From the NCBI GenBank assembly GCA_964415605.1, contig CAYQBA010000035.1, positions 1 through 29,586 on the forward strand: a stretch of DNA of 29,586 nt, written 5' to 3'. The translations under genes were made by a program, and so were the position numbers. A model generated the notes under the pieces. The model made no database searches and had not been told where the DNA came from. It was given only the letters and a program-made list of their open reading frames with translations. This document shows, piece after piece, positions 1 through 10,385 of the stretch. The DNA comes from UCB3 sp964415605. Lineage in GTDB: Bacteria > Chloroflexota > Anaerolineae > Epilineales > Epilineaceae. Every line of letters starts with the position of its first letter. Position 1 is the stretch's first letter.

Positions 1-1
1 C

Positions 2-1201
2 CAGGGGTTCCGGGCCACCGCGGACGTCAACGCCAAGATCTTCGAGACCGTGGCCGGCATCAGCATCGCCAAGAACTTCCGGCGCGAGGCGACGGTCTAC
101 GACGAGTTCAGCGCCGTCAACCAGCGCGCCTACGGCATCAACCTCCGGCGCGGCTTCGTCCTGGCCACGGTCTTCCCGGCGCTCAACATCCTCATCGGCG
201 GCGGCGTCGGCGTGCTGATGTACGCCGGCGCGCTGTCGGTCGTGCAAGGCGCCATCGCCGCCGGGGCGTGGTTCCTGTTCCTCCAGAGCATCGACGCGTT
301 CTGGTTCCCGCTGATGAACCTGTCGGCCTTCTGGAGCCAGTTCCAGGCCGGCCTGGCGGCCATCGAGCGCGTCTTCGCCCTCGTCGACGCCGTGCCCGCC
401 GTCGTGCAGCGGGCGGCGGACCCGGTGGACCGCGTGGCCGGCGACATCCGGTTCGAGCACGTCGGCTTCCGCTACAGCGAGAGCGCCGGCGCCGTCCTGC
501 CCGAATTCAGCCTCCACATCCGGCCCGGCGAGAGCGTCGCGCTCGTCGGCCATACCGGCTCCGGCAAGAGCTCCATCGCCAAGCTCGTCGCGCGGTTTTA
601 CGAGTACCAGAGCGGTCGGATCCTCATCGACGACCGCGACATCCGAACGCTGGACCTGTCAGACTATCGACGCCACCTCGGCATCGTGCCGCAAGTCCCT
701 TTCCTGTTCAGCGGCACCGTCGCCGACAACATCCGCTACGCCCGACCGAGCGCCACCGACGCCGAGATCGAGGCCCTCGCCCACCGCATCGGCGGCGGCG
801 AGTGGCTGCGCGCCCTGCCCGGCGGCCTGGCCACCGACGTCGGCGAGCGCGGCGGTCAGCTCTCGCTCGGCCAGCGCCAGCTCGTCGCGCTGATGCGCGT
901 CCTGCTCCAGCAGCCGGCCATCTTCATCCTCGACGAGGCCACCGCGAGCGTCGACCCGTTCACCGAGTCGCAGATCCAGGAGGCGCTCGAGCTCATCCTG
1001 GCCCACACGACCTCGATCATCATCGCCCACCGCCTGAGCACGGTGCGCGCCGCGGACCGCATCCTCGTCCTGCGCGAGGGCCGGATCATCGAGGAAGGCG
1101 ACCACGCCGCCTTGATGCGCGCCGGCGGCCACTACGCCGACCTCTACGATACGTACTTCCGCCACCAGTCGCTCGACTACCGCGTGACGGCGGACGGGTA
1201 G
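2..1201 (+). CDS. ABC exporter, membrane plus ATPase half-transporter (5' truncated)
   Basis: The reading frame is already open at base 2, so the N-terminus lies outside the window; about 399 codons are visible. The first ~130 residues are the end of an ABC exporter membrane domain, with hydrophobic helices around 170-330. The rest is a complete nucleotide-binding domain. I see a Walker A GHTGSGKSS near 548-574, a Q-loop region (VPQVPFLFSG), the signature LSLGQRQ near 860-880, a Walker B ending FILDEATASVD near 919-954, and the H-loop IIAHRLSTV. The fused membrane-ATPase order is that of MsbA/MdlB-type homo- or heterodimeric exporters in the inner membrane. The substrate cannot be told. A partner half-transporter may lie upstream of the window. 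Confidence 0.93.
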   Translation, partial: QGFRATADVNAKIFETVAGISIAKNFRREATVYDEFSAVNQRAYGINLRRGFVLATVFPALNILIGGGVGVLMYAGALSVVQGAIAAGAWFLFLQSIDAFWFPLMNLSAFWSQFQAGLAAIERVFALVDAVPAVVQRAADPVDRVAGDIRFEHVGFRYSESAGAVLPEFSLHIRPGESVALVGHTGSGKSSIAKLVARFYEYQSGRILIDDRDIRTLDLSDYRRHLGIVPQVPFLFSGTVADNIRYARPSATDAEIEALAHRIGGGEWLRALPGGLATDVGERGGQLSLGQRQLVALMRVLLQQPAIFILDEATASVDPFTESQIQEALELILAHTTSIIIAHRLSTVRAADRILVLREGRIIEEGDHAALMRAGGHYADLYDTYFRHQSLDYRVTADG

Positions 1202-1260
1202 CGGCCGGGAACGGCGAGGCCGACCGGGGGCATGTGCGGCGCGAGCCGCTTTCGAGCATC

Positions 1261-1283
1261 GCGCACCGCGCTGCGCGGTGCGT
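1261..1283 (+). terminator. GC-rich hairpin after the ABC transporter gene
   Basis: CGCACCGCG (1262-1270) and CGCGGTGCG (1274-1282) form a perfect 9-bp stem with a 3-nt loop, extended by a G-T pair. There is no T-tract. It lies 60 nt after the ABC stop and just before the nadA -10, so it may end the first transcript or act as an operator for nadA. Which is unclear. Confidence 0.35.
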
Positions 1284-1293
1284 CGGTCCGGCC

Positions 1294-1299
1294 TATAAT
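1294..1299 (+). promoter_or_regulatory. Probable -10 element of nadA
   Basis: A perfect TATAAT sits in an otherwise GC-rich gap, 66 nt upstream of the nadA start. No convincing -35 is visible 16-18 nt upstream, where the 1261-1283 hairpin lies. That could mean activator dependence. Confidence 0.45.
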
Positions 1300-1365
1300 T
1301 ATGTGATCGTAAGCGTTGGGGTGGCGACCACGCGCCGCCACCTCGTCCAGTCAGGAGTCGAAGCG

Positions 1366-2449
<1,084 letters not shown>

Positions 2450-2472
<23 letters not shown>

Positions 2473-4372
2473 CCTGCTCCCCCGCCGACGGCGGTCCGTC
2501 GGTGATCTCGTGGTACGTCGTCAGCCAGCGCAGCATCTCCTCGTCGCGCCGGCGCTGCTCCTCTTGCTGCAGGCGCTGCTCGCGCTGGTCCATCCGCATG
2601 AAGATCTTCTCCTGGACGCTCGCCGGACGGTGCACGTACTCAAACGTGAACCCCCCGGCCTCGGCCGCCGTCTGGATCACCACCGTCCCGTAGTGCAGCA
2701 GGCGGGCCCACGGGTGCGGGACGGTGTAGCGCACATCCTGGATCTGCCCGAGCGACGCCTGCCGCCGCTCGCTGAACAGCCCCAGCGGCAATTGCTCGAT
2801 GTCGATGACGTGCTCGTCGGTCAGCACGTATAGGTCGTTGCGCCAGTCGGCCACGCGCCACCCCAGCCACATGAGCACGACCAGCCAGACCAGGCCGAGC
2901 CAGCGCCAGGCGCCGGTCGCGGCCGAAGCCACCGGCCCGGCCGCCGGATCGCCGCCCGCCGGCCCGGCCACTGCGGAGGCGAACGACCACGCCACCGCCG
3001 CCGTGCAGGCGGTCAACGCCAGCCCCGGCACCCAGCAGCGCCGGAGCAGCACCCACCAGTGCTTGCGCCACGTGATGACGCCGGCCGCATCCTCGCGCAT
3101 CGTCCACAGACCCAGGGCGTCGACGAGCCGATGGACGAACCCGCCAGCCGGGGGGCCGGGCGACGCGCTGGCGGCGGACAGCGGGGCGTCGTCTTCGACC
3201 ACCGGCGAGCCGCGGCCCGTGGCGTGCAGCAGCCGGCGCGTGATCACGTCCTGCCGCTCGCGCTCGGCCAGCTCGCGCGCGGCCCTGGCCTGGGCGAAGA
3301 CCAGCTCGCGGACGGCCTCGGGGTGCGGCACCATCGTGAAGCGCAGCATGCCGCGCGTCCCCGCGGTCTGGATGGCGATGTCCCCGTAGCCCAGGAGCTT
3401 CGCCAGGAGCGTCGGCTGCACCACCCGGACGTCCTGGACGCGCTCCAACCGCGCCGCGCTCTGCTGGACGTTGATGAGCGGCGTGGTCTCCCGGTGGACG
3501 ATGCGGCGGTTCGTGATGCTCAACTCGTCGTTCCAGTAGTCGAGGAACAGCCAGATGGAGACCAGGATGGTGGCGCCGACGCCGAGCCCGGCCAGGAGCC
3601 CCATCGTACCGGCGCTCGGAGCCGCCAGCGACACCAGCAGCGCCAACCCCGCGAACACCGCGAATGCCAGCGGCGGGAGCACGAGGAGCCGCGGCACGAG
3701 GGCGATCCAGTGGCGGCGGAACACGTGCACCGCGCGTTCGTCGCGGATGGCCCGGCTCCGGGTCGGCAGCCGCAGGTTGAGGCGCACGGGATCAGGGAGG
3801 ATCAGCGCGTCGACCAGCTCCGGGTTCGCGTAGAGGGCTTCCCACAGCGCGCGCCCGTCGGCGTAGAGCAGCGTTGAGGGCTCGGCCGTCACGGCGTCGT
3901 GCGTGCGCGCCGTGGCCGCGAACACCCCCCGCACGCCGACGACGTCAGCGTAGCCCTGATACCCCAGAACGTCGGCGCCGCCGTCGGGGCGGCGGCGCTG
4001 CAGCGCCACGCCGCCCTCGATGACCACCCAGAGCGTCCGGTCGATGCGATCCTGGTGGGCCAGTACCGTCCCGGCCCCGAAGTGCGCGGGGTGGAAGCAC
4101 GGGGCCAGCCGCCGCAGGGCATCCGGCTCGAGGTTGCCGAAGACCGACGTCGCGGCGAGGTGCGCCGCGATGTCGTCCAGCGATGGCCCGTCCAGCGACG
4201 ACTCAGCCCCTGGCGAGCCGCCTTGCGCGGTGGACGCGGACCCGCTCGGATCGCGGGGCGGCGGCGCCGCCGGATTGGAGGCGGGAGGCGTCGCGGGCGC
4301 CTCGCCAGGGGGCGTCGCGGGGCCGCCGCCCGTGGGCGCCACCGGCCCGTCGTCGATCGACGGCGGGGTCAC
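2450..4372 (-). CDS. CRP-like sensor domain fused to two bacterial PH (bPH2/DUF304) membrane domains
   Basis: This is a 640-residue protein of unknown function. In order I see a ~65-residue Pro/Ala/Gly-rich disordered N-terminus and a cyclic-nucleotide-binding-like beta-roll (about 70-190; FGNLEPDALRRLAPCF, then AGTVLAHQDRIDRTLWVVIEGG). A membrane hairpin follows (about 245-305) with a first bPH2 domain (WNDELSITNRRIVHRE and a GDIAIQTAG turn). After a linker come a second membrane hairpin and a second bPH2 domain (WRNDLYVLTDEHVIDIEQ, YGTVVIQTAAE), then a charged helix. The region where a phosphate-binding cassette should be lacks the usual FGE...R pattern, so cAMP binding is doubtful. The GTG start overlaps the uvrC stop (GTGA), which implies translational coupling. 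The role is probably membrane-associated; nothing more specific can be said. Confidence 0.85.
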
Positions 4373-6237
4373 AGGTAGGCCTTGATCTGCTCGGCCGTCC
4401 GGCGCGTCATGCCCGGCACGGCCGCGAGGTCGTCGATGCTGGCGGCGCGGATGCGGTCCAGCGAGCCGAAGTGCACCAGGAGCGCCCGGCGGCGCTTGGG
4501 GCCCACCCCGGGGATGTCGTCGAGGCTGGAGCGCAGCCCGGCCGTGTTGCGCAGCTTGCGGTTGTACGACACCGCGAAGCGGTGGGCCTCGTCGCGCGCC
4601 CGCTGCACGAGGTACAGCGCCTGGCTGTCGGCGGGCAGCCGCACGGGCTCGGGCCGGCCGGGTCGGAACACCTCCTCGAACCGCTTGGCGAGCGACGCCA
4701 GCGGGATGTCGTCCAGCCCAAACGCTTGCAGCACCTTGGCCGCCACGTTGAGCTGGCCCTTGCCGCCGTCCACCAGCACCAGGTCGGGGGTCTTCTCGAA
4801 CGCGCTCGGCTCGGCGTCGCCGGTGGCGCGGTCGTCGGCCTGGCCTTCGGCGCGGAAGCGAGCGAGCCGCTGGAACCGCCGCGTGAGCATCTCGGCCATC
4901 GACGCGAAGTCGTCCTGGCCGGGCACGTCGCGCATCTTGAAGTGCCGGTAGTCGGCCTTCACCGGCGCGGCATCCTCGAACACGACCATCGAGCCCACGA
5001 TGTGCGTGCCCTGGAGGTTCGAGATGTCGTAGCACTCGATGCGCCGCGGCGAGCGCGGCAGCCCCAAGGCCGCTTCGAGCTCCGCCAGCGCGTGCGCCGC
5101 GGTGTCGGCGCGCGTTTCGACCGCGTGCGCCGCCTGCAACGCGCGCAGCGTCTCGGCCGCGTTGTCGACCGCCACCTGCACCAGCTCGCGCTTGCGGCCG
5201 CGCCGCGGCACCGTCAGCCGGACCCGCGTCCCGCGCTTGTCGGACAGCCAGCGCTCGATGATCTCGCTCTCGACGATCTGCTCCGGCAGCACGATCTCGC
5301 CCGGCACCAGCGCCGTCTCGTCGTAGAACTGCTTGAGGAACGACGCCAGCACCGCCCCGTCGGGCTCGCCGTCGGTGCCGGCCAGCTGGAACGTCTCGCG
5401 CCCGATGAGCTTGCCGTTGCGCACGAAGAAGACCTGCGCCACGGCCGACCCGTCCTCGCGCGCCACGGCCATGACATCCTGATCGGCCAGGGTCGGCGCG
5501 ATGATCCGCTGGCGCTCGACGATCTGCTCGATGCTGGCCATCCGGTCGCGCAATCGGGCCGCCTCCTCGAACGCCAGCCGCTCGGCGTGCGCCTGCATCT
5601 CGACCCGCAAGCGCTCCACCACCGACGCCGTGTCGCCCTCGAGGAACCGGCACAGCCGCTCGATCATCGCCCGGTACCCGGCCTTGTCGACGGCGCCGAT
5701 GCACGGGGCCAGGCACAGCCCGATGTCGTGGTAGAGGCACGCGCGCGGGTCGGCGCCGGTGATCGCGCGGTTGCAGTCGAGGTACGGGAACACCTTGCGC
5801 AGCGTGTGCAGGGTGTCGTGCATGGCGCCGGCGGAGGTGTACGGGCCGAAGTAACGCGCCCCGTCCTGCGCCACCTTCCGCGTGGCGTAGACCGTGGGGA
5901 ACGGGTCGGACCACGTCACCTTGATGTACGGGTAGCGCTTGTCGTCCTTGAGCACCACGTTGTAGCGCGGGCGGTGCTGCTTGATGAGGTTCATCTCGAG
6001 CAGCAGCGCCTCGAGCTCCGAGCCGGTGACGATCCATTCGAGCCGGTCGATGGCGGCCACGAGGCGCAGCGTCTTGGGGTCGCCCGCGCCGGACTTGTGG
6101 AAGTACGACCGCACCCGGTTGCGCAGGTTGACGGCCTTGCCGACGTAGATCACGTCGCCGTCGGCGTTGTAATACTGGTAGACGCCTGGCTTGGCCGGCA
6201 GGGCCTTGAGCTGGGGGGCGAGCTCGGGTCGCAGCAT
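4369..6237 (-). CDS. uvrC: Excinuclease ABC subunit C
   Basis: UvrC makes both incisions around UvrAB-marked DNA lesions in nucleotide excision repair. The 622-residue protein has all family modules. These are an N-terminal GIY-YIG nuclease (PGVYQYYNADGDVIYVGKA), the UVR UvrB-binding helix pair (HAERLAFEEAARLRDRM), the RNase H-like 5' nuclease with ECYDISNLQGTHIVGSMVVF and DLVLVDGGKGQL, and a C-terminal tandem helix-hairpin-helix (IPGVGPKRRRALL, VPGMTRRTAEQI). I place the start at ATG 6237, where MLRPELAPQLKALP matches the usual N-terminus. A -10 lies only 10 nt upstream, so the leader would be only a few nucleotides. The stop overlaps the GTG of the downstream bPH2 gene. Confidence 0.96.
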   Translation of the reverse strand: MLRPELAPQLKALPAKPGVYQYYNADGDVIYVGKAVNLRNRVRSYFHKSGAGDPKTLRLVAAIDRLEWIVTGSELEALLLEMNLIKQHRPRYNVVLKDDKRYPYIKVTWSDPFPTVYATRKVAQDGARYFGPYTSAGAMHDTLHTLRKVFPYLDCNRAITGADPRACLYHDIGLCLAPCIGAVDKAGYRAMIERLCRFLEGDTASVVERLRVEMQAHAERLAFEEAARLRDRMASIEQIVERQRIIAPTLADQDVMAVAREDGSAVAQVFFVRNGKLIGRETFQLAGTDGEPDGAVLASFLKQFYDETALVPGEIVLPEQIVESEIIERWLSDKRGTRVRLTVPRRGRKRELVQVAVDNAAETLRALQAAHAVETRADTAAHALAELEAALGLPRSPRRIECYDISNLQGTHIVGSMVVFEDAAPVKADYRHFKMRDVPGQDDFASMAEMLTRRFQRLARFRAEGQADDRATGDAEPSAFEKTPDLVLVDGGKGQLNVAAKVLQAFGLDDIPLASLAKRFEEVFRPGRPEPVRLPADSQALYLVQRARDEAHRFAVSYNRKLRNTAGLRSSLDDIPGVGPKRRRALLVHFGSLDRIRAASIDDLAAVPGMTRRTAEQIKAYL

Positions 6238-6247
6238 GGCGCGGGTC

Positions 6248-6253
6248 AGTATA
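6248..6253 (-). promoter_or_regulatory. Extended -10 promoter of uvrC
   Basis: On the minus strand TG-G-TATACT forms an extended -10, with 10 nt between it and the uvrC ATG. No good -35 is visible. The predicted transcript would start about 4 nt before the ATG, leaving no room for a Shine-Dalgarno. Confidence 0.5.
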
Positions 6254-6272
6254 CCACGTGCGCCACACGCAA

Positions 6273-6304
6273 ACCGGCCCCCCACCTCGCGGTGGGGGGC
6301 CGGT
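6273..6304 (-). terminator. Strong hairpin terminator after the secreted repeat protein gene
   Basis: A perfect 14-bp stem (6273-6286 with 6291-6304) closes on a TCGC tetraloop. On the minus strand it follows the stop of the 6365-9130 gene by 60 nt and is followed by a short TTT. It insulates uvrC from the upstream gene. Confidence 0.7.
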
Positions 6305-6364
6305 CCGTCAGCCACTGTCGGCCGCGTTCCGTCGCGAGGACGGTCCGCGTCCGTCAGTCCAGGA

Positions 6365-9130
6365 TCAAGGGAACTTCGGCTGCCCCGGGCAGGTCGGCTT
6401 GAAGCCGAGGAAGCAGAAGGTCAGCTGGCGCTCCTGCTCGAACGGGATGCCGCGCGAGCCGGCAGCCTCGTCGCCAGGGATGTCCTCGCCCAGGCGGGTG
6501 CCCGTGCGCTCGACGCTGACCGCGCCGAGGCCGACCAGGTTGCGCATGAAGCGGCCCGTCGGGCTGAACATGTCGTGCTCCCAGAACGTGGCGCTGATGA
6601 TCGCGCTGCCCTTGAAGCCGTTGTTGATGTAGCCCCACGTGCTCAGGTCGATGTACTCAACCTGGCGGCTGTGCAGCTTCTCGCACACGAAGTCGAGGAG
6701 GCCGTTCTGGTCGTAGATGTAGATCGCGAAGTCCGTGAAGCCGGGCTTGGCGACCAGGTTCATGATCGCGACCTCGCTGGTCACGCCCTCGCCGTCCAGG
6801 TCCTTCAGGAGGCTCGGGATCGCGATCAGGCCGACGCCGCTGTGGAGGCCGCCCGGATGCGAGCCGACCTGCCAGATGTACGACTTGTGCTCGGGCAGGA
6901 GCTCGTAGGCCATCGCCTCGGTCGTCGCCGTGCGGGCCGCGTCGTTGTACTTCAGCAGGGTGACCACGCCGACGATGTCGGGCGCGCCGATCTGCTTCGT
7001 ACCCGGGGTCCACCAGTCCTGGCTCTCGACGCGCACGCTGCCGACCCAGTTGCCGGGCAGGTCATGCACGACCGGGAGGAAGAACGTCTGGCTGCCGCGC
7101 GGGCAGATCCAGTCGACGAGCGTCGTGATGACGTCGCCCGACCGGTCCAGGAAGTACACCTTGACCTTGGCGTTGTACACCTGGCTCAGGTTCATGACCT
7201 GGACGCCGGTGTCCCAGCCCTGGTACTCGCTGTAGATCAGCGGGCCGAAGGCGACCTTCTCGGCGTTCGTGAACGCCTCGCCGACGATCTCGCCGTTCAT
7301 CTCCATGACGTAGTCGTACGGGGCCGGCTCGCCGACGTAGGTCATCAGGATGTCGCGGCCGACGATGTCCACCGCCACGCCCATCGGCTCGGAGCTGCGG
7401 ATCCACGCGCTGCCCTGCCAGTCCGGGCCGACGCAGTCCGTCGCGTCGAACTGGAAGCTCTCACCCGGCGCCAGCGTCAGCACGTCGCAGATGCGGGCGC
7501 GCAGGCAGTCGTCCTGCGCCTTGAACCAGATCTCGATCGAGGAGCACTCGAGGCCACCGTTCTGGATGTACATCACGGTGTTGAGACCGGCCTTGTCGGC
7601 GTAGATCAGCGGGACGTAGTAGCCGAAGCCACCGAACACCGGGTCGAACGAGCCCAGGTGATCACCCGCGATGCCGTTGTACTTGCTCGAAACCTCGACG
7701 CCAGGCGTCACGTCGCCCGGGCAGTGCCGGAGCACTTCCACCGCCAGCACGCCCGAACCCATCGCGATGTTCTGCGGGATGCCGCGGAACTCGGAGCCCT
7801 CGTTGTAGGCCTTCTTGAAGCGGCGGTAGTCGTCGGCGTCACCGACGACACCGAAGAACAGCTCTTCGCACATCAGGTCGGCCACGACGTCGTCGAAGCC
7901 GAGGTCGTCGTCCAGGCCGACGTCGCTGAGCTGCGCGGCCGTGAACTTGAAGAGGATGCCGCTCTTGGAGCCGGTCGGGATCTGCGCCCCGAGCAGGTTC
8001 CAGCTCGAGCCCGGCACGAGCATGCCCGTGCACTCGACCTTGAGCGGGCCGGCGGCCTGCGGCGGGCAGAAGCCCGGCTCGCCCCACGTGACGAGCACGG
8101 CCTTGGCGCCGAAGTCCTCACAGTAGGTGCCGTTGTCCTGGAGCTCGGTCGTCTTCGCCCCGCCGCCGAGGTACTGGACCTCGATCCACGTGCGGCAGAC
8201 GTCGTCCTGACCCTGGAAGTTCAGGATCGGCAGGTGGACCTGGCAGCCGAGCTGCCGGTTGGGCTGCACGTCCGGGCCGACTTGGTCGCCGCCGGCGGCG
8301 ATGCCGTCGATGTCGAACGCGAAGTCGCGCTGGCCCTGGGCGCTCGTCTCCGACCAGTACGGGATGCCGAAGACCGGGCTGCCCCACTTGCCGCCGTTCT
8401 TGGGCTCGCCGCGGCCGCCGGAACCGACGCCCTTGACGCTGCCCTCGGAGCGGGCCCAGAAGGCGCGCGTGCCGCCCTCACCGACCGTGAGGAGCCAGTA
8501 CGCGCCGGCCGGGAACGTGAAGTCAGCCGCCGAAAGGCCCGTGCTGTCCTCGTTGAACTGGTACTCGCGGCCGGGATACCCGAACGCGGGGCGGCAGCGG
8601 GTGCCGTTGTCGACGAACTCGGTGGAGACGATGTCGTCGCTCGTCGGTGCGCCGCGGAACACGTTCGTGACCGGCAGCGGCACGCTGTCGTTGTCGTCCT
8701 CGTAGACGTAGGCTTCCGCCGTCGTGCCGGTGTGGAACAAGCAGACGCGGAACTCCTGGACCAGCGTCTGGCCGGTCGGGAGGGCGTCCCAGTCGTCCGC
8801 GATCGACGACACGTGGTCGCCCTCGGGGCCGCCGGTGCCGGTGGTGAACGTGTTGCGCTCCGACGCCAGACCGTTCACCAGGTCGTCGCCACCATTGTCC
8901 CAGAGCGTACCGGGGGTGTTGTCATCGCCGGCGTCGTTGAGCCCGTCGATGACGGCCGCGTCGCTGGCCGGGGCGGCCAGCGGCACGGCCCCGGGGCCGT
9001 ACAGCCACTCATCGCGCGCCGACGAGTAGTGACCGTTGACAGAGCGACCGCCCTGAGCATTGGCCACCACCGGCAGGATGAGCGCGGCTCCCAGGGCGAG
9101 TGCCAGCCCCTTGAAGACCATTTGCCTCAT
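6365..9130 (-). CDS. Large secreted protein with three related C-terminal beta-sandwich-like repeats, function unknown
   Basis: The 921-residue product starts with a clear Sec signal peptide (MRQMVFKGLALALGAALILP, then VVANAQGG). ATG 9130 is supported by GGGAGG on the minus strand a few bases upstream. No transmembrane segment follows the signal. The N-terminal half is Asp/Gly/Trp-rich, with several Cys, and I recognise no family. The C-terminal half holds three copies of a ~85-residue pattern (about residues 503-593, 627-707 and 770-853). In each, a strand with 'Y/V..N' is followed by a polar strand ('IEIWFKAQD', 'VKVYFLDRSGD', 'FAIYIYDQNG'), a turn with an LAPGES-like step, and a G-S-A/V-hydrophobic strand (QGSAWIRS, VGSVRVES, KGSAIISA). 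This resembles extracellular adhesive or structural beta-sandwich repeats. It is probably released or part of the cell surface. It is monocistronic, with its own terminator. Confidence 0.85.
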   Translation of the reverse strand: MRQMVFKGLALALGAALILPVVANAQGGRSVNGHYSSARDEWLYGPGAVPLAAPASDAAVIDGLNDAGDDNTPGTLWDNGGDDLVNGLASERNTFTTGTGGPEGDHVSSIADDWDALPTGQTLVQEFRVCLFHTGTTAEAYVYEDDNDSVPLPVTNVFRGAPTSDDIVSTEFVDNGTRCRPAFGYPGREYQFNEDSTGLSAADFTFPAGAYWLLTVGEGGTRAFWARSEGSVKGVGSGGRGEPKNGGKWGSPVFGIPYWSETSAQGQRDFAFDIDGIAAGGDQVGPDVQPNRQLGCQVHLPILNFQGQDDVCRTWIEVQYLGGGAKTTELQDNGTYCEDFGAKAVLVTWGEPGFCPPQAAGPLKVECTGMLVPGSSWNLLGAQIPTGSKSGILFKFTAAQLSDVGLDDDLGFDDVVADLMCEELFFGVVGDADDYRRFKKAYNEGSEFRGIPQNIAMGSGVLAVEVLRHCPGDVTPGVEVSSKYNGIAGDHLGSFDPVFGGFGYYVPLIYADKAGLNTVMYIQNGGLECSSIEIWFKAQDDCLRARICDVLTLAPGESFQFDATDCVGPDWQGSAWIRSSEPMGVAVDIVGRDILMTYVGEPAPYDYVMEMNGEIVGEAFTNAEKVAFGPLIYSEYQGWDTGVQVMNLSQVYNAKVKVYFLDRSGDVITTLVDWICPRGSQTFFLPVVHDLPGNWVGSVRVESQDWWTPGTKQIGAPDIVGVVTLLKYNDAARTATTEAMAYELLPEHKSYIWQVGSHPGGLHSGVGLIAIPSLLKDLDGEGVTSEVAIMNLVAKPGFTDFAIYIYDQNGLLDFVCEKLHSRQVEYIDLSTWGYINNGFKGSAIISATFWEHDMFSPTGRFMRNLVGLGAVSVERTGTRLGEDIPGDEAAGSRGIPFEQERQLTFCFLGFKPTCPGQPKFP

Positions 9131-9596
9131 TGATTCCTCCCTTGAATGTAGGGTCACAGGTTGTCCGTTCCGGCTGAATCAGTTGGCGCCCAAGCCCACC
9201 ATCTCAGGCTTGACAGCCCCTGTTCAGTCGGTAGCTCGGCCCCATGCCCCATGAACCAACCATGAACCACGAACGTCCGGCCGACTGAACGAGAGCGATA
9301 CCGGAAGCTTTCATCCGATATTAACGGTCCGAAGGTGCCCGGAGATACGGGTGCCGCCACAAATCGGAAAACTCGTGGCGCCGCGCGGTGCCTGCCCCCA
9401 GGTCGCGCGCGGCCTGATTGTGAGGCGCCGCGGGGGCCCGATATAATCGTGCGACGGGCACGGCGAACACGGGTCGCGGGCATCGCGCGGTCCACGGCGG
9501 ATGGCATCAGCGATGGCTGCTGTGGACACAGGCCCGATCGGCGCGGCACCCGCCGGCCGCCTGACGGCGGATCACCACGAGGAGACGACGACACCG
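9131..9596. other. Divergent intergenic region
   Basis: These 466 nt separate the minus-strand secreted protein from the plus-strand lipoprotein. They hold the lipoprotein promoter (9418-9447) and its ~140-nt leader. Presumably they also hold the promoter of the secreted protein, which I could not place with confidence. The stretch 9170-9370 is noticeably less GC-rich than its surroundings. I see no further conserved gene here. Confidence 0.6.
9418..9447 (+). promoter_or_regulatory. Sigma-70-type promoter of the lipoprotein-sseA-rsmI operon
   Basis: TTGTGA (9418-9423), an 18-nt spacer and a perfect TATAAT (9442-9447). Transcription would start near 9454, giving a leader of about 140 nt before the ATG at 9597. 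Confidence 0.65.
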
Positions 9597-10385
9597 ATGC
9601 ACACGCATGACTCGACCTGGCCGCGGGTCGCGGCCGCCGCTGCGTGGATCGGGCTGGGCAGCCTGATCGCCGCCTGCGGCACGGCTGAGCCGACCGCCGC
9701 CCCCACGGGGCCCGCCGTCGCGGTCGACGCGACGACCGGCGCCACACCGGCCCTCGACGCCGCCGCCCAGGCGGGCGTCACCCCGCGCACGTTCACCCCC
9801 AACCTCGACTGGTGCGACAACGCGGTCACGCAGCGCCTCGGCCTGGGGCTCAAGGAGTTCACGACCGAGGCGGAAGGCGTCGACCTCCTCCCGGGCACGA
9901 TGCTCTGGCCGGACCCGGCGACCCTCCCCCCCGGCTGGGCCTTCGAGAAGGGCTACTACAACGCCGGGATGCAGCTCGGCGGCCGGTTCAAGCAGTCCAC
10001 CATGGGCCTGATCTACCAGCACCCCGACGACGCCGACTGGGAGATCAGCATCATCTACAACAACCAGTACGTCCCGTTCGAGGAGCCGCCCGAGCCGCAC
10101 GAGACCATCACGCTGCGCGGCGGCAAGACGGCGTACCTCTTCGAGCCGCCGTTCCGCGAGACGCTGCACTCCGTCCAGTGGAAGGAGGACTGCCGGCTGG
10201 TATCGGTCATCGCCGACCTGCCGGTCGATCAGCTGCTGGCCGTCGCGGAGGGCTTGGCGACGCGGATGCCCGAGGGCGGGGCGGTTCCGGCCGCGGTGGG
10301 CACGGCAGCGCCGCCGGCGGAAGGCGACACCACGGACGACGCCACGCCCGCGGGTGGCGCCACGCCTACGGGGAGCGGCGGATGA
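9597..10385 (+). CDS. Lipoprotein with a DUF4367-like domain
   Basis: The 262-residue product has a lipoprotein signal peptide: a short N-region, the hydrophobic stretch VAAAAAWIGLGSL and the lipobox IAACG. A Thr/Ala/Pro-rich spacer follows. The folded part (about 75-225) reads LPPGWAFEKGYYNAG ... ITLRGGKTAYLFEP ... LHSVQWKEDCRLVSVIA ... DQLLAVAEGL. That order resembles DUF4367-type domains found in anti-sigma-factor-like and outer-surface proteins; this is a resemblance by eye, not a search. The tail is Gly/Ala/Thr-rich and disordered. GAGGAG at 9579-9584 is the likely ribosome-binding site, with a rather long spacing to ATG 9597. The stop overlaps the next start (ATGA), so it is coupled to the sulfurtransferase. 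The reason for that pairing is unclear. Confidence 0.8.
   Translation: MHTHDSTWPRVAAAAAWIGLGSLIAACGTAEPTAAPTGPAVAVDATTGATPALDAAAQAGVTPRTFTPNLDWCDNAVTQRLGLGLKEFTTEAEGVDLLPGTMLWPDPATLPPGWAFEKGYYNAGMQLGGRFKQSTMGLIYQHPDDADWEISIIYNNQYVPFEEPPEPHETITLRGGKTAYLFEPPFRETLHSVQWKEDCRLVSVIADLPVDQLLAVAEGLATRMPEGGAVPAAVGTAAPPAEGDTTDDATPAGGATPTGSGG

Noticed and set aside
268..1365. Upstream extension of the nadA frame through the ABC transporter gene
   Set aside because: The extension is Arg/Pro-rich shadow sequence of the transporter in another frame. NadA has a Shine-Dalgarno-supported ATG at 1366.
4183..9133. Very long open frames antisense to uvrC and to the secreted protein (more than 700 and 900 codons)
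   Set aside because: They have Arg/Ala/His/Asp-rich composition, no recognisable domains and lie opposite well-supported genes. They are expected by-products of high GC with third-position bias.
9131..9157. Longer start for the secreted protein at 9157
   Set aside because: It would put polar residues before the signal peptide and bury the GGGAGG ribosome-binding site.
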